DNA of 64,000 nt from Whitmania pigra (Eukaryota > Annelida > Clitellata > Hirudinida > Haemopidae), in contig JAJTWR010000067.1 in NCBI GenBank assembly GCA_021613335.1, positions 1,016,001 to 1,080,000 of the forward strand. The letters run 5' to 3'. The first letter of the stretch is position 1, and the number at the start of each line of letters is the position of its first letter. The position numbers and the translations under genes are program-made. Positions 48,501 to 59,795 of the stretch are shown here, in pieces. Under the pieces are notes generated by a model that saw nothing but the letters and a program-made list of their open reading frames with translations, did no database searches and had not been told where the DNA came from.

Positions 48501-51500
48501 TCGGTTGCCCCGCTAGCCACACAATCCTTGAACTACCAGCCCTTGGTACCGTTTTGTCAAACCTTTAACCTGGGTTCAAAGCCTATTGCTTGTTTAAACA
48601 GAGATTCTTCTCAGATCCAGCACAATGGGTTTTCCACTTTCAATGTTGCCTCTTTAGAAAGTAGGCCGAGCTCTGACCCGATCGTCGGACCAATGGCAGT
48701 ACAACTTACCTCCGATAACAAAAGGTTAAAGAAACCAAAGAGATCTTATAAAAAGTCTTCTGCCAACATCTCCGATGCTTCGTGCTCCAATGCCGAAAGT
48801 GCACCGGGAAACCTCGAAGGTCGCAATCCGGCAGATGAGATGACTGCAGAAAATTCTCCTGTTCCTCTGCCATTGTTTGTCCATAACAAAACTTCTGCAC
48901 AGGTAGAGTCCACTGTTTCGTCCAACGGTGTGATTTCAAAGATCATCCTTCCGACTTACGACGTTCTCGGGTCAAAGAACGGCGGCAAACTGGAGTCGAT
49001 CTCCGCAGTGGAATTAGTGCCCAACATTTGCCCTGTCAAACCGACTTTTTCCAAGAAAAGTGCAGAGGAAAGTGGCACTCATGATGCCAATTTAACCAGA
49101 TGCACTTTGAATACTTTTTCCATTTCCAGAGAGGGAAATTATTCTACAAAGGCAGATGCACCCAATGATGTAGGCTGTGTTCGCAAAAACTTAGATTCAA
49201 CTTTAAACACAGTAGAAGAAGGCTTGCTCACCCAGACTTGCACTTCCGATGAAGGCGAAGATGACAGAAATTTCTCCAGGACACGCCTCGATCACGATTA
49301 TAGCCGATGCCCTCTCACAGAAGAAAGCAGTGATGATTGTGATTCTTCGCAAAATGTTCAGGAATTCCAAGAGGTGAAGGTCGATAAGGAATTCGATGCG
49401 AATTTATCCATCGAAAGCGAAACTAAAGACGCAGGTTTTCCCAAAACTCCGCCCCCCAGTCTGAACGAGTCTATGAATTCCACGATCAATCCTGCCAGTC
49501 AAGATACTACAGAAGCATCATCTCAAGACTTAGACCAAATGTATTGCTTGACCGATCAGCTCTTAGTGAAGGTATTCCAACACCTGACGACCCAAGAACT
49601 TTTGATGGCTTCACAGGTTTGCCAGAGATGGAGGCAGGTGTCTCAAACAAAGGAATTGGTCAGTGGACGATAATTCAACGTGTTGCTATTTAAAGAAATT
49701 AATGAATGGATCCATTTTTTTAAATATTGTTTATAATGGTAATGTTGATAATGGTAATATTGCTGATAATGATGATAATTAATGAATGATTTAATATTTT
49801 ATCCCATAATAGTTTTCTTTGCAATTGTTGTCATTATTCCATGGCCATGTTATTGTTGTTGTTAGTGCCTTTAATATTTTTAGATAATAACATTATCACT
49901 ATCACAATCATCATTGCTGAGATGAATTCGTATTTCATCATCTTTCCATTCTTCTTTCCAGTGGTGCTCTTTAAAGGTCACAGATGATTTGTTTGACAAC
50001 TTGAAGAAAAACTTTGACCTTTGGAAGTTTCTGGCTGAACAAAAACCTTATCTGTTGGTGAGAACATTGCGATATTTATTTTACTTTTTTACAACAAATT
50101 GAATCAGTCAAGAACCTTTTTTGATGAATTTCAGCCTTCATTATTCAATATTCTGTAACTGACTGGTTCATTTGTTGGCAAATTTAGAATTGTTGCTACA
50201 TACTTTCTGCATTTGCAATCAGGATCTCAGACAAATGAATTTTGAAAAAGAGAATCTGTTTCTCTTCACCGAGTTGCTGTCTTCTGCTCCCACCGAGTTT
50301 CTGGCCGGAATTACCACCTGCTTGTGTCTCACTGCTCTTTGAACCTCTTGAGGAAGATTGGACTTTACTTGCCAAACTTGAACCATCTTTCTGTGGTTAT
50401 TGTATGCAATAGTCAGGGTGATGGAGATAATGATGGATGTAGAAGTGGATACAAAGTTGACAGAAGTGTCGGGTCATATCAAGATTCTTTAGTGAAAATT
50501 TTGACGAGCTTGAAGAGTCTCAAAAGTCTCCAAATTCACTGGGAAGAACTTGACAACGACACTTCATCATTGGTCATCGACGAAGACTTCATTCCAGATG
50601 AGGGTGAAAAAGCAGAGTTTGAACCTTCGAGCAACGAGAAAGTTTGTCGGTTTGCAGAGCTCAAAGAATTGGTGTGTATCCTTACTGCTTTAAAGCTGAT
50701 AACATCCGGCTTATTTTATTAGTTAGGTTAATTATACGAATATTCATTGACAGGAGCTGGTTGGCTCCTCCCATGTAAGTTCGTTGGGCTTCGAGAAATG
50801 TCTCTTTTCCAGCACTTTCGACAAACTCGAGAGTGTGAAGGTTGGAAACTGCCTCAGCTGGGATGAACAGGTTGCTACTTGCACAAGTGTTTCTATATAT
50901 TTATATATATTTATATATATATATATATATATACGTATAATGAAAACTAATAAACTGTATAACTAACAATGATAATGAATGCATTTTTAATTGCTTTACC
51001 TTTTAAGCCAAGCATGATTCAGGCTGGATCACAAACTTGAGTCGAGTGTTGCTGTTAATTACTTTGGAATGTATGAACTCAACCCATTAATTTAATTTAA
51101 CCTTCCTCAGACTTTAACTAATAATTCTGTGCAATTATAATGAGACAAAAACAAAAGAATATTAAATGCTAATGTACTTCACCTTTCCCCGGCTGATCGC
51201 AGATGTTCTCTCTTCTCGGAAACCTCGTAAACTTGAAGATCCTTGACCTTCGTAGGGGCGGCAACATCCCCGACCTCGGTCTGTCCTTTGCCTTAGCCAA
51301 GATGAAAGGGTTTGTAAAGGATGTGTGATGTGCATGATAAGACATTTTTCAAACTTTTTTTATGATAATCGGGATGACGTCATAGCACAAAATCCTTGAA
51401 CATGATGCATTAATATTAATGGTGTGCATAAATTCATTTAAATTAACTATCTGTTAGCCAAATTGCATTCAACGACTTTGCTTGCAATGGTCGCAATTGT

Positions 51501-52118
51501 GATGGGCACGATTTCCGTTGTCGACGTTTAGACTCCTCCAACTGAAGCTTTCCAACTACATCCTGGACTGGTCCGTTTCCTTGGCAATACAGAAGCTCCC
51601 AAACCTCGCCAGGCTTCACGTTCGACCGGAAACCAATCACTCCGGTTCAGATAAGGTCTATAAGTTTAATGATTGCGTTAACAAAGCCGACAACGAGAAA
51701 ACAGAAGGCGTAATAATTTGATGACTTATTATTGCAATTATTTATTACTCTGTATTTTATTATGATCTGGTTAGTGTCACAATAATCCAATTAACAATGC
51801 ACATGTTATTGGTTTGTCTTTTTCTAGGCTCCATACATCAACCTCTGCTGCATGTCAGCCATGTGGAACCACAAGAACCTCCAGCAACTGACATGGGTGA
51901 CCTCCTGGGGAAAATCTGGACCGAGTCCGAACGGGTTGCTGCCCTTTCAGGTGTTTGATGTCTCAAAACTGAGGTGCAAGAAGGGTCTGATCGGTCCCTT
52001 AGATGATAAGGAGGAAGGCACCCCAAAACACAAGATGTTGTTATTGAGTATCGACGACCTCCGCTCTAAGCTGCAGACGAGTCTTCCCAATACCATCATC
52101 AGAGTCATCGCCATGTGA
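45528..52118 (+). CDS. MBD - AT-hook - PHD-like - F-box - LRR protein, with two apparent lesions (13 exons, about 1293 codons)
   Basis: Exons: 45528-45678, 46098-46192, 46368-46395, 46684 to about 47011 (donor uncertain; 46983 possible), 47136-47189, 47440-47743, 48000-49658, 49962-50057, 50223-50671, 50754-50870, 51203-51313, 51458-51655 and 51828-52118. Residues 51-91 (GWKRELVLRCISRGG...VYYYTPSGKKLRSMPQVVSY) are a methyl-CpG-binding domain split over three exons. An AT-hook (GRPKGSKKG) begins at residue 159. A Cys/His cluster (CNLRCPG, LECRRCRCLFHPEC, FFCECC) at about 270-322 looks like a PHD-type finger. A long Ser/Asn/Pro-rich linker follows, then an F-box at about 833-880 (LTDQLLVKVFQHLTTQELLMAS) and LRR-like exons to the end. 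The F-box implies an SCF substrate-receptor role, and MBD plus AT-hook imply chromatin targeting. Exon 9 is 449 nt where 450 is needed, and exon 12 has an in-frame TGA at 51500-51502. An AATAAA lies at 52441. Confidence 0.85.
50223..50671 (+). other. LRR exon with apparent 1-nt frameshift (exon 9 of the MBD/F-box gene)
   Basis: Both neighbouring introns are phase 0, yet the exon is 449 nt long, one short of a multiple of three. The first frame reads LLSSAPTEFLAGITTC and then hits TGA. The frame after about 50318 reads SHCSLNLLRKIGLYLPNL and is plainly LRR. The shift therefore lies near 50316-50323. Confidence 0.7.
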
Positions 52119-52440
52119 CTCTGGGAGTTTTTTTCTGAGGACTGCTTTGATGTTGCGGAAATTTTTTGCTATTTCATCGGTTCTTGTTTTTCTCTCCCGA
52201 GTCAGCTTTTTTTTTATGAGAATTTAAGAAACAATAATAATAATAATAATAATAATAGGTGGCCTGTTTACCTAGAAGATCGTGACATGTTTTTCTTTTT
52301 AGTATTATTGTTATTGTTATTATCGACAACGATTGTGAATATATTTTCTTTTTTCCTTCTTCAAAGAAATGTTCTGCTTTCGTTCACTTTTTTCGCCGTG
52401 GGACGCGTAACAGTGTAACGGCCTAGCAACGGCTGATGTA

Positions 52441-52446
52441 AATAAA
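52441..52446 (+). terminator. Possible polyadenylation signal of the MBD/F-box gene
   Basis: AATAAA lies 323 bases after the TGA at 52116-52118 and about 150 bases before the start codon of the next gene on the same strand. Confidence 0.45.
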
Positions 52447-52473
52447 CTTTTCGGTACTTTAAAGGCGGCCAAA

Positions 52474-52494
52474 ATGGCTGTCGGCAATCAGAAC
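52474..52494 (+). other. Possible short upstream exon or uORF before the PP1-docking protein
   Basis: AAAATGGCTG has a good start context and opens seven codons (MAVGNQN) that end exactly at a strong donor, AAC/gtaagc, at 52494-52495. No acceptor nearby joins it in frame to the start at 52597, so it is probably a 5' leader exon or uORF of this or another transcript. Confidence 0.3.
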
Positions 52495-52596
52495 GTAAGC
52501 AACTGATTTTTAATCTAGTCTGACATACCGAGAGTATTCTATAGTTCGAGGCTTGTGGATCAAAAAATGAAATAAAAGTTTTGATGCTGTCGATCG

Positions 52597-54414
52597 ATGA
52601 AGTCTAATCCAATAGATGCCAGCGTCCTCGGGGCCGACAATGATGGCACGCAGAACGACCTTGCGTCATCGAATGCCTATCGAAACGGCGGCTACGTACC
52701 CCAGCGACCGGACAGCTTTGTGAGGGACCATGGACTCCCCAACAGTCCCTATGGTCGTCCTTCGAACATCTCCCAGCTATACAACACAACTTCGAATTCG
52801 AACTACGGTAACTGGTTCTGTAGGGGGAACGATTATTCCAAGACCTCCCTGAGGACTGACGCGACAGCTCTCGTTCACAATAAGGAGGCCTACAACTACG
52901 GAAAACACGCAGGGATGATTGGTGATGCGCGTTTGAATTCGGATCGCGCTCAGCAGGCCGATAACCAGAGGTTCATATCGAATTGTAACTTACAATCCGG
53001 AAGGAGTCTTGCGAGTGGGATGTATTCCAGGTATGCTTATCCGCCGTCATCTGCCAACTTCAGATTGTCGAATTACCAACAGCAACAGCAGCATGGCCAA
53101 TACCCTATTCATCCCTATCACCAGAAGCATGCCCCAGAAGCACGCCCATGTCGTTCACCAAGTAACTCATCTGCTCAGTATCCTCAGACCGCCTGTCCTA
53201 GAAATAACGTCCAGCTTCCAGTTGATCTTGACGTCTTCAAGCAGTCTTTCCAAAAACATCAGGTACCTCCGCGTCCAAGACAGTTTCAATCTGGCAGAGA
53301 TCTGAACGGCTTAGGGAGCTGTCTGTCAAGTGTGGAAACAGTAGATCACGACACCCTTCAGAGGGCAAAGATTAATGGATCTGCGAGTCTTGCCCAGCAG
53401 AAGCTTCATCACCTGCAGCAGCAACAACTACAGTTGCCACAGGAGTCGGCAAAGAACGTTTGCTCAGCCCTTGGAGGCCAGCACTTATCGGGTCTCATCC
53501 ATGGATCTGCGAATAATTTACAATGCAATGATGTTGCCAGGCTAAATCAGGTTCAACCTTGCGATAATCCTCAGCAACTGACCCAGGTGAGGCCAGGGGT
53601 ACACAGTACGGTTGCCAACAAGTCCTCCATTGGCAGAAAGCTCGGCGTGATTTCTAATGCTCCCCTGATACCTCGAAGAAACGGAAAACCGATAAACGCA
53701 TTCTTAAATCATCCGCGTAAGATCGTCAACTACGAAAACCGATCTCCAACCTCCTGTTCGAGTCCCGGCTCTGGACAGGCAAGAGGCCATCAGCATTTCT
53801 CAACCGGTTACTCCCGACAATACACGGACTCATCGAGGAACCAGTACCCAAATACGAATGCAACTCCGGTGACAGCCAGTCCAGATCTAAAAGAATATCG
53901 TCAGCCTCTCGAAGGGGACATGGCTTCTCCTCATCTCTCTCCTTGTCTACAAGAAAAATATTCAGAAGAAGATCAACGGAAACCCTCTTTCCCTCAAGAT
54001 GTAGGCGACAAACAACAGCAGATGCCCTGCTCAGCAGCTGCTCCGAAACGTTCAATACTCAAGAACAGTACCTCGAGACCCCAGAACTTTGAGAATCCAT
54101 GCGAGTGGAGCAGCCTGCCCTTCTCTGCCAGTTTCAAGAGTGGCAGGAGACAGTCGATGAGCGACTTATCATTTTTCCGCCATCACCAGAATCAGGGACT
54201 GAGCCAGGCTTATTACTCCAGATTCATACCCGAACCGACGAACGCTGAAGCGACAGAAGCGACCGGCGGTCGCTGTGGTACCGACGCCTGCCGAAGTTAC
54301 TGCCATCAGCAACCAGACGAGAGACTTAATCTTCTTCAGGGGAGAAATGCCAGCGATCAGAAGTGTGCTTCGAAAGGATCGTTGAGTCGCAAGAAAGTGT
54401 CCTTTTTGCTCTGA
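52597..54414 (+). CDS. Disordered Gln/Asn/Ser-rich protein with SILK and RVxF phosphatase-1 docking motifs (605 aa, single exon)
   Basis: One uninterrupted frame of 606 codons runs from ATG 52597, the first Met after an in-frame TGA just upstream, to TGA 54412-54414. I do not recognise an ortholog. The sequence is low-complexity (Asn, Ser, Gln, Tyr, with QQQQQ-like runs near residues 160-166 and 270-277) and lacks hydrophobic segments or folded-domain signatures. Near the C-terminus KRSILKN (SILK at 486-489) is followed by SGRRQSMSDLSFF, a basophilic kinase/14-3-3-like site, and the protein ends RKKVSFLL (KVSF at 600-603). SILK upstream of an RVxF motif is the classic bipartite docking code for protein phosphatase 1, so a PP1 regulator or scaffold is inferred; Ser602 inside the RVxF motif could be a phospho-switch. 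AATAAA follows at 54559-54564. The gene is head-to-tail with the MBD/F-box gene. Confidence 0.72.
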   Translation: MKSNPIDASVLGADNDGTQNDLASSNAYRNGGYVPQRPDSFVRDHGLPNSPYGRPSNISQLYNTTSNSNYGNWFCRGNDYSKTSLRTDATALVHNKEAYNYGKHAGMIGDARLNSDRAQQADNQRFISNCNLQSGRSLASGMYSRYAYPPSSANFRLSNYQQQQQHGQYPIHPYHQKHAPEARPCRSPSNSSAQYPQTACPRNNVQLPVDLDVFKQSFQKHQVPPRPRQFQSGRDLNGLGSCLSSVETVDHDTLQRAKINGSASLAQQKLHHLQQQQLQLPQESAKNVCSALGGQHLSGLIHGSANNLQCNDVARLNQVQPCDNPQQLTQVRPGVHSTVANKSSIGRKLGVISNAPLIPRRNGKPINAFLNHPRKIVNYENRSPTSCSSPGSGQARGHQHFSTGYSRQYTDSSRNQYPNTNATPVTASPDLKEYRQPLEGDMASPHLSPCLQEKYSEEDQRKPSFPQDVGDKQQQMPCSAAAPKRSILKNSTSRPQNFENPCEWSSLPFSASFKSGRRQSMSDLSFFRHHQNQGLSQAYYSRFIPEPTNAEATEATGGRCGTDACRSYCHQQPDERLNLLQGRNASDQKCASKGSLSRKKVSFLL

Positions 54415-54558
54415 AGTCTCTTATTGTAATATAAATATAATTATAAATATTTTTACGATAATAATAATTATAATTGTTAAAATAATATTATTGCCGTGGT
54501 AATATTATTGCAGTTCTTGGTGTTGCTCAAAGTTTGGACAATTGAATTTGAACATTGA

Positions 54559-54564
54559 AATAAA
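54559..54564 (+). terminator. Polyadenylation signal AATAAA of the 605-aa protein gene
   Basis: A canonical signal lies 145 bases downstream of the stop codon, in AT-rich untranslated sequence. Confidence 0.6.
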
Positions 54565-56130
54565 GTGCAGTTTGAGTTGCTAATATTATTTGACTGTTCC
54601 AGTTGTAGGCTTTATTCGCAATGCTATTCGTCTGCGGTTGTTAAGATGAAGGCGTGCATGGAAACACTAATTATATTGTTTGTTAGTAAATAGCACATGT
54701 TAAATGTTAGATATCATAACAAATTTAGGAACGCCAACTAAATATTAATGTGTTATTAATAATTCACAATCGTAAGTAGTATTTATGTGCTAATATCATA
54801 ATGCAATTAATAACTTTAAAATATTTACATGTATTAGAAACATTTTTTTATAATAATATTTATATCTTGTAGTTAAGTATTAAATAATGTATAATAGCTA
54901 CTAACAATAATATTGCACTAATTAAACTATTTTTAATCGTATTATTAAACTGTTTATAAATATTTTATAAAATAATTTTTTTCTGTAAAATTGACAATTG
55001 AAAACGTTAATTATAATATCCTATAAAAGTTTTACAAAGACACGCGATAATTACGTTGTTAATAATTTAAAAATTATTTCATAATGCCAACCACAATTAC
55101 GCAATAATTTATTACACAATATCGACGATAATTACGCACATAATTATTTTATAGCATCACCTATAATGGCGTACTTAATTATCTCATAATATCAGCCATA
55201 AACAGCATCGACAGAGATGCCATCTTCGCTCGGATGGTAGCGGACAAACAAGTGGTATTAACCACTCCCTGGCTATCTTGTCAACAGCGTTCGTTGATCC
55301 GTGAACGGCCGAAACCAGCGAAGCGTGACTGATGCGGGGGCTGCGTAATGGATCCATTCCACCGTGGACAGTCCGACGGGTGACCGTGGGGCCGCCTGGT
55401 CGAACTTGTGGAGGAAAAGTTGTTGTTTTTGTAATGGAACGTTTTTCACCTCCGTAATTGAGTTTTTTTTTAACTGTTGATTTTTTCGTTCGCTCTTCTC
55501 CATCATCGCCGTAGTCTTCATCATCATCATCATCATCATGCTGTTTTTATTCCTTCATCGCTTTCATCCATCCATCCATCCACCCTCCTTCCATCTCAGG
55601 TAAATCCTCTACGCAATCCTAAAGGGAGCACGGTCGTACTTCTTGGAAAAGTCTTAAAGAACGAGTGAGATGCTGAGGAAAGAAAGAGAGGGGATGTTGT
55701 TCTTTTTTAAAGAAAATCTTTTGGATTTATTTATTTATTTGTTTATTATTTATGTATTTATGTATTCGGAGTTATTTATTTCGTCGAAACTGTTCGTTGC
55801 GCTTTAATTAAAATTGATAATTTACGCCAATTAATTATCCAATTGGTTCTGATTAATTTGAAATAATGTTGCTCAATCGAATGTGCTGCATAATTTAAGT
55901 TAATTAGCATTTTAAAGTAGTAAAGTCAAAGTCGTTAATTATAAAGTTATTCTTATTAACTCTAACGACGTCCTTTGGAAGCACAGAACAAAAAATTATA
56001 CATCGTTAAACTTTTGACCTTTGCCCTCACCTTGAGGTTTATGAATGTGAGGGCTTTTAGGAGGACTATCAATTAATTTCTAACCAATTTAATGCTTCAA
56101 TTTTAAATATCTGTTGATGTTATTGCCTTT
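54565..56130. other. Non-coding AT-rich stretch
   Basis: 54600-55190 is about 75-80% A+T by eye. A CpG-containing patch at 55200-55420 carries an open minus-strand frame (55273-55539) without recognisable similarity. Confidence 0.4.
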
Positions 56131-56131
56131 G

Positions 56132-56350
56132 TTGATGATGATGATGACGATGACAACGATGATGATGACGATGATGATGACTATGTCGATGACGATGATG
56201 ATGACGAATGACTATGACGATGACGATGATGATGATGATGATGACGATGACGATGACGATAACGATGACGATGACGATGACGATGACTATGACGATGACG
56301 ATGATGATGACGATGACGATGACGATGATGATGACGACGACGACGACCTT
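56132..56350. repeat. (GATGAC)n array
   Basis: GAT and GAC trinucleotides; the poly-Asp frame is an artefact of the unit. Confidence 0.95.
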
Positions 56351-57074
56351 TGGTGATGATGTTTGAGTAAGTTCAACGCTTGGATGTTTTAATGTCCGTA
56401 AGACTCAGAACCTCTCAACGCATCTCGACGTTCATAAAATATTAGACAACATTTTTTTACTGAGATTTTTGCTATTCGACCTACTCTAAGTTGGAAAGTG
56501 GGGCTTTTTTGGTGGTTACTGAGTGGATCGTGTGCAGACCATGGGCAGATTTTTGATGGGTAATGGGTGGATACTGAGTGAATTTTGGGTAGATGATGGG
56601 CGAGTAATAACGATACAATTATTGATCCAAGCACAATCATCTAATGATACTAACAATCTTGTTAATCAAGAGGTTCTTTGAATTTGTATCGAAAGTTATC
56701 CGATGATAAACGGACTGTTATCTAAACATACATACATGCTTACATGGATACATACACACGGACATCCAACGAAACAGGAACGGATACTCAATGATACAGG
56801 CATGGATAGGTGATGATACAGGCAGAGAAAGGAGCTCTCTAACGTGTTTTACGAAGCTTGTGGGGACTCCTTAATTATTCATGCTGTCATTTATCAACCG
56901 TTCCTTCTTTCTTCCTTTGCTCTTGTCCTCTCCCCTCCCCTCGGCATCTCACTCAATCCTTTCTACCTCCTCTGACACGCTCAGTTCATCCTCGGTGGAA
57001 TGTCTCACTCTGCGTCTGTCTGCGTTTGTTTGCACCCGTGGTTGCTGTGCACTTGTTTGCTTCATTATGCTTGT

Positions 57075-57098
57075 TGTTGTTGTCATTGTCGTCGTCGT

Positions 57099-57172
<74 letters not shown>

Positions 57173-57182
57173 GATTTGTTGT
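57075..57182. repeat. (TTG)n array with regular GTC interruptions
   Basis: TTG trinucleotides are punctuated by GTC at 18-nt spacing, giving a higher-order unit. Confidence 0.9.
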
Positions 57183-58454
57183 TGGTCACTCGAAATGTCT
57201 TCTCTTTTAGTAATGTTGACGACGATGTCCTACTTGTTGTTGTTATTATTGCTATTGCGGCTGTTTTTGTTGACGTTGTCGCTGCTGAGAATGTCATCGT
57301 TATGATATCATCTTCAACTTAGTCGGCATGGTCAGTATCGTCGTCGCCGTCGTGATCATCATCGTCATCATCACCTTCATCATTACCATCTACATCGTCA
57401 TCATCATCGTCATCATCATCATGACTGGTGTTGATTAGAAAATTAATATTTGGATTCTTGGCAAGGATTTCCTAATTAGACCAGCCTCTCGCTCTCTGGA
57501 TTGGTCGGCTGTGTATCACCGTCGCGTGCGTGGCCATACATGTCAGTGCACGTGCGATCCGTCACACTCCAATGACTCCGTTATTTTTCTTTCCACCTCT
57601 TGGGGGAGGTGCTGGCGACGATGGGGACGACGACGATGGTGATTGTGATAATGAAGATAACAGCAGTAGCGATGAATGAAAGAAATTTATTGCGATTGTT
57701 GGCCACGACGACGGCGACAACGGCGATGATGATTGTGGTAGCGACCACGACTTCCATCACCACATCTACCACAACTTCAGGTGTCGCCGAAAGCCGACAC
57801 CTGCCCCTGTTTACTCAGAACCGGCGAACCGTAATTACTAGCTATTAACATCACGCTCAGCCAGCCACTCTCTGTTCTAATCACTCTCAATCTATATGTC
57901 TCTTTTCATTCACCTCTTCAATCAATCAATCAATCAATCAATCAGCCAATTAATTAATTAATCACTCAGCTGATTAATCGCAGTAATTCAATTAAATGTT
58001 GATAATTTTCAATGACTTGATTTAAGCAAAAATAATTGAATAAATTCTGTTAATAATTTGCTTTTTCTACCGACTGCAGAGAGCAATCTCGGCCGCCAGA
58101 GCTTCGTACGCCATTGTCGCCTGAATTTGATCTCTGCAATTATCCGTAACTGAGTGGCTAGCGCCGAGTGGTTCTAAGTGGTTCTCCCGCTGCACAAATG
58201 AACAGCCGTTACCACTGACAAGTCCTTGATCACCTGAACCGATTGATCAGTTGACAAACCAGCTACCGAAGCGACTGTCGCCGACGTCAGCGTCGTGGTT
58301 GACAGGAGTTCGCGTGCGGCCCTCCATAAGATCAACAGATTGTCGTTAAAAAAATCACCATAAACAGTGCTCGTGCGTCGATGCGCGTGCGTTTCTCGGT
58401 TATTAATTGGCAATATATAACAATCATAGAAGCCTGGAAAGGTGGGGAGGAAAA

Positions 58455-58863
58455 TTGAGTAAGTGAGTGAGTGAGTGAGTGGAGTGAGTGAGTGAGTGAG
58501 TGAGTGAGTGAGTGTGAGTGAGTGAGTGAGTGAGTGAGTGAGTGAGTGAGTGAGTGAGTGGAGTGAGTGAGTGAGTGAGTGAGTGAGTGAGTGAGTGAGT
58601 GAGTGAGAGTGAGTGAGTGAGTGAGTGAGTGAGTGAGTGAGTGAGTGAGTGAGTGAGTGAGTGAGTGAGTGAGTGAGTGAGTGAGTGAGTGAGTGAGTGA
58701 GTGAGTGAGTGAGTGAGTGAGTGAGTGAGTGAGTGAGTGAGTGAGTGAGTGAGTGAGTGAGTGAGTGAGGTGAGTGAGTGAGTGAGTGAGTGAGTGAGTG
58801 AGTGAGTGAGTGAGTGAGTGAGTGATGAGTGAGTGAGTGAGTGTGAGTGAGTGAGTGAGTAAA
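58455..58863. repeat. Large (GTGA)n array with many slips
   Basis: About 100 units interrupted by GTGGAGTGAG, GTGTGAGTG, GAGAGTGAG and GAGGTGAGT variants, which divide it into homogeneous blocks of different length. Confidence 0.97.
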
Positions 58864-58989
58864 TGAGTAGAAGACCTATTAATTAATTGAATTATTATTA
58901 ATTATTAGAATTATAACGTAAAGATTCGAAATTGGAGAGTGCGCATGATGTCCAAGACTTCAACCAACGAGCTAAATAATGGTTATCAA

Positions 58990-59044
58990 CCCCATCATCA
59001 TCATCATCATCATCATCACCATCATCATCACCATCATCATCACC

Positions 59045-59103
<59 letters not shown>

Positions 59104-59109
59104 CACCAC

Positions 59110-59152
<43 letters not shown>

Positions 59153-59256
59153 GTCGTCGTCGTCGTCGTCGTCATCATCATCATCATCATCATCTCATCA
59201 TCATCATCATCACATCATCATCATCATCATCATCGTCATCATCATCATCATCATCA

Positions 59257-59288
<32 letters not shown>

Positions 59289-59335
59289 GTCGTCATCGTC
59301 ATCGTCGTCGTCGTCGTCGTCATCATCATCACTAC
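58990..59335. repeat. Large (CAT)n array with CAC and CGT blocks
   Basis: About 115 CAT/CAC/CGT trinucleotides. The His-rich, Ser-rich and Ile-rich frames are all products of the repeat. Confidence 0.97.
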
Positions 59336-59637
59336 CACCATATTTATTGGCAGTCAGTCGTACCATGTATCAACATCATCGCCGTCGTCATCGCCTGACT
59401 TGAACATATGTCAGACGAGTCGGTTTCAATATCAGACTGTGACGACGGTAACCAGTTCTCAACAGTGCGTGACGCCACCTGATTACGCAGTGTGACGATG
59501 ATGATGATGACGATGATGATGATGATGATGCTAAACGTCCTGATAATCCCAATCACCTCTGGTAGCGTGTAATTATATTCATTCGGCTGAGATTTTTATC
59601 TCAATGGTGGATCGTTGACCCTATCAATGCTACCCAA

Positions 59638-59659
59638 TCATCATCATCATCATCATCAT

Positions 59660-59719
<60 letters not shown>

Positions 59720-59723
59720 AATA

Positions 59724-59766
<43 letters not shown>

Positions 59767-59795
59767 AAATAATAATAATAATATTCATCATCATC
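59638..59795. repeat. Compound (CAT)n-(AAT)n microsatellite
   Basis: A short CAT run is followed by AAT units with ACTAATAAT interruptions and ends in CATCATCATCAG. Confidence 0.95.

Noticed and set aside
51500..51502. Selenocysteine recoding of the in-frame TGA
   Set aside because: The context is a structural LRR with no redox motif, and a second lesion occurs in the same gene; no SECIS element was recognised. A nonsense change or sequence error is simpler.
51499..51531. 33-nt GT-AG micro-intron that would remove the TGA in frame
   Set aside because: Far below usual animal intron length, and it would delete residues fitting the LRR pattern (WARFPLSTF).
58939..59403. Poly-His / poly-Ser / poly-Ile ORFs
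   Set aside because: All three frames of a CAT trinucleotide array; no flanking coding sequence.
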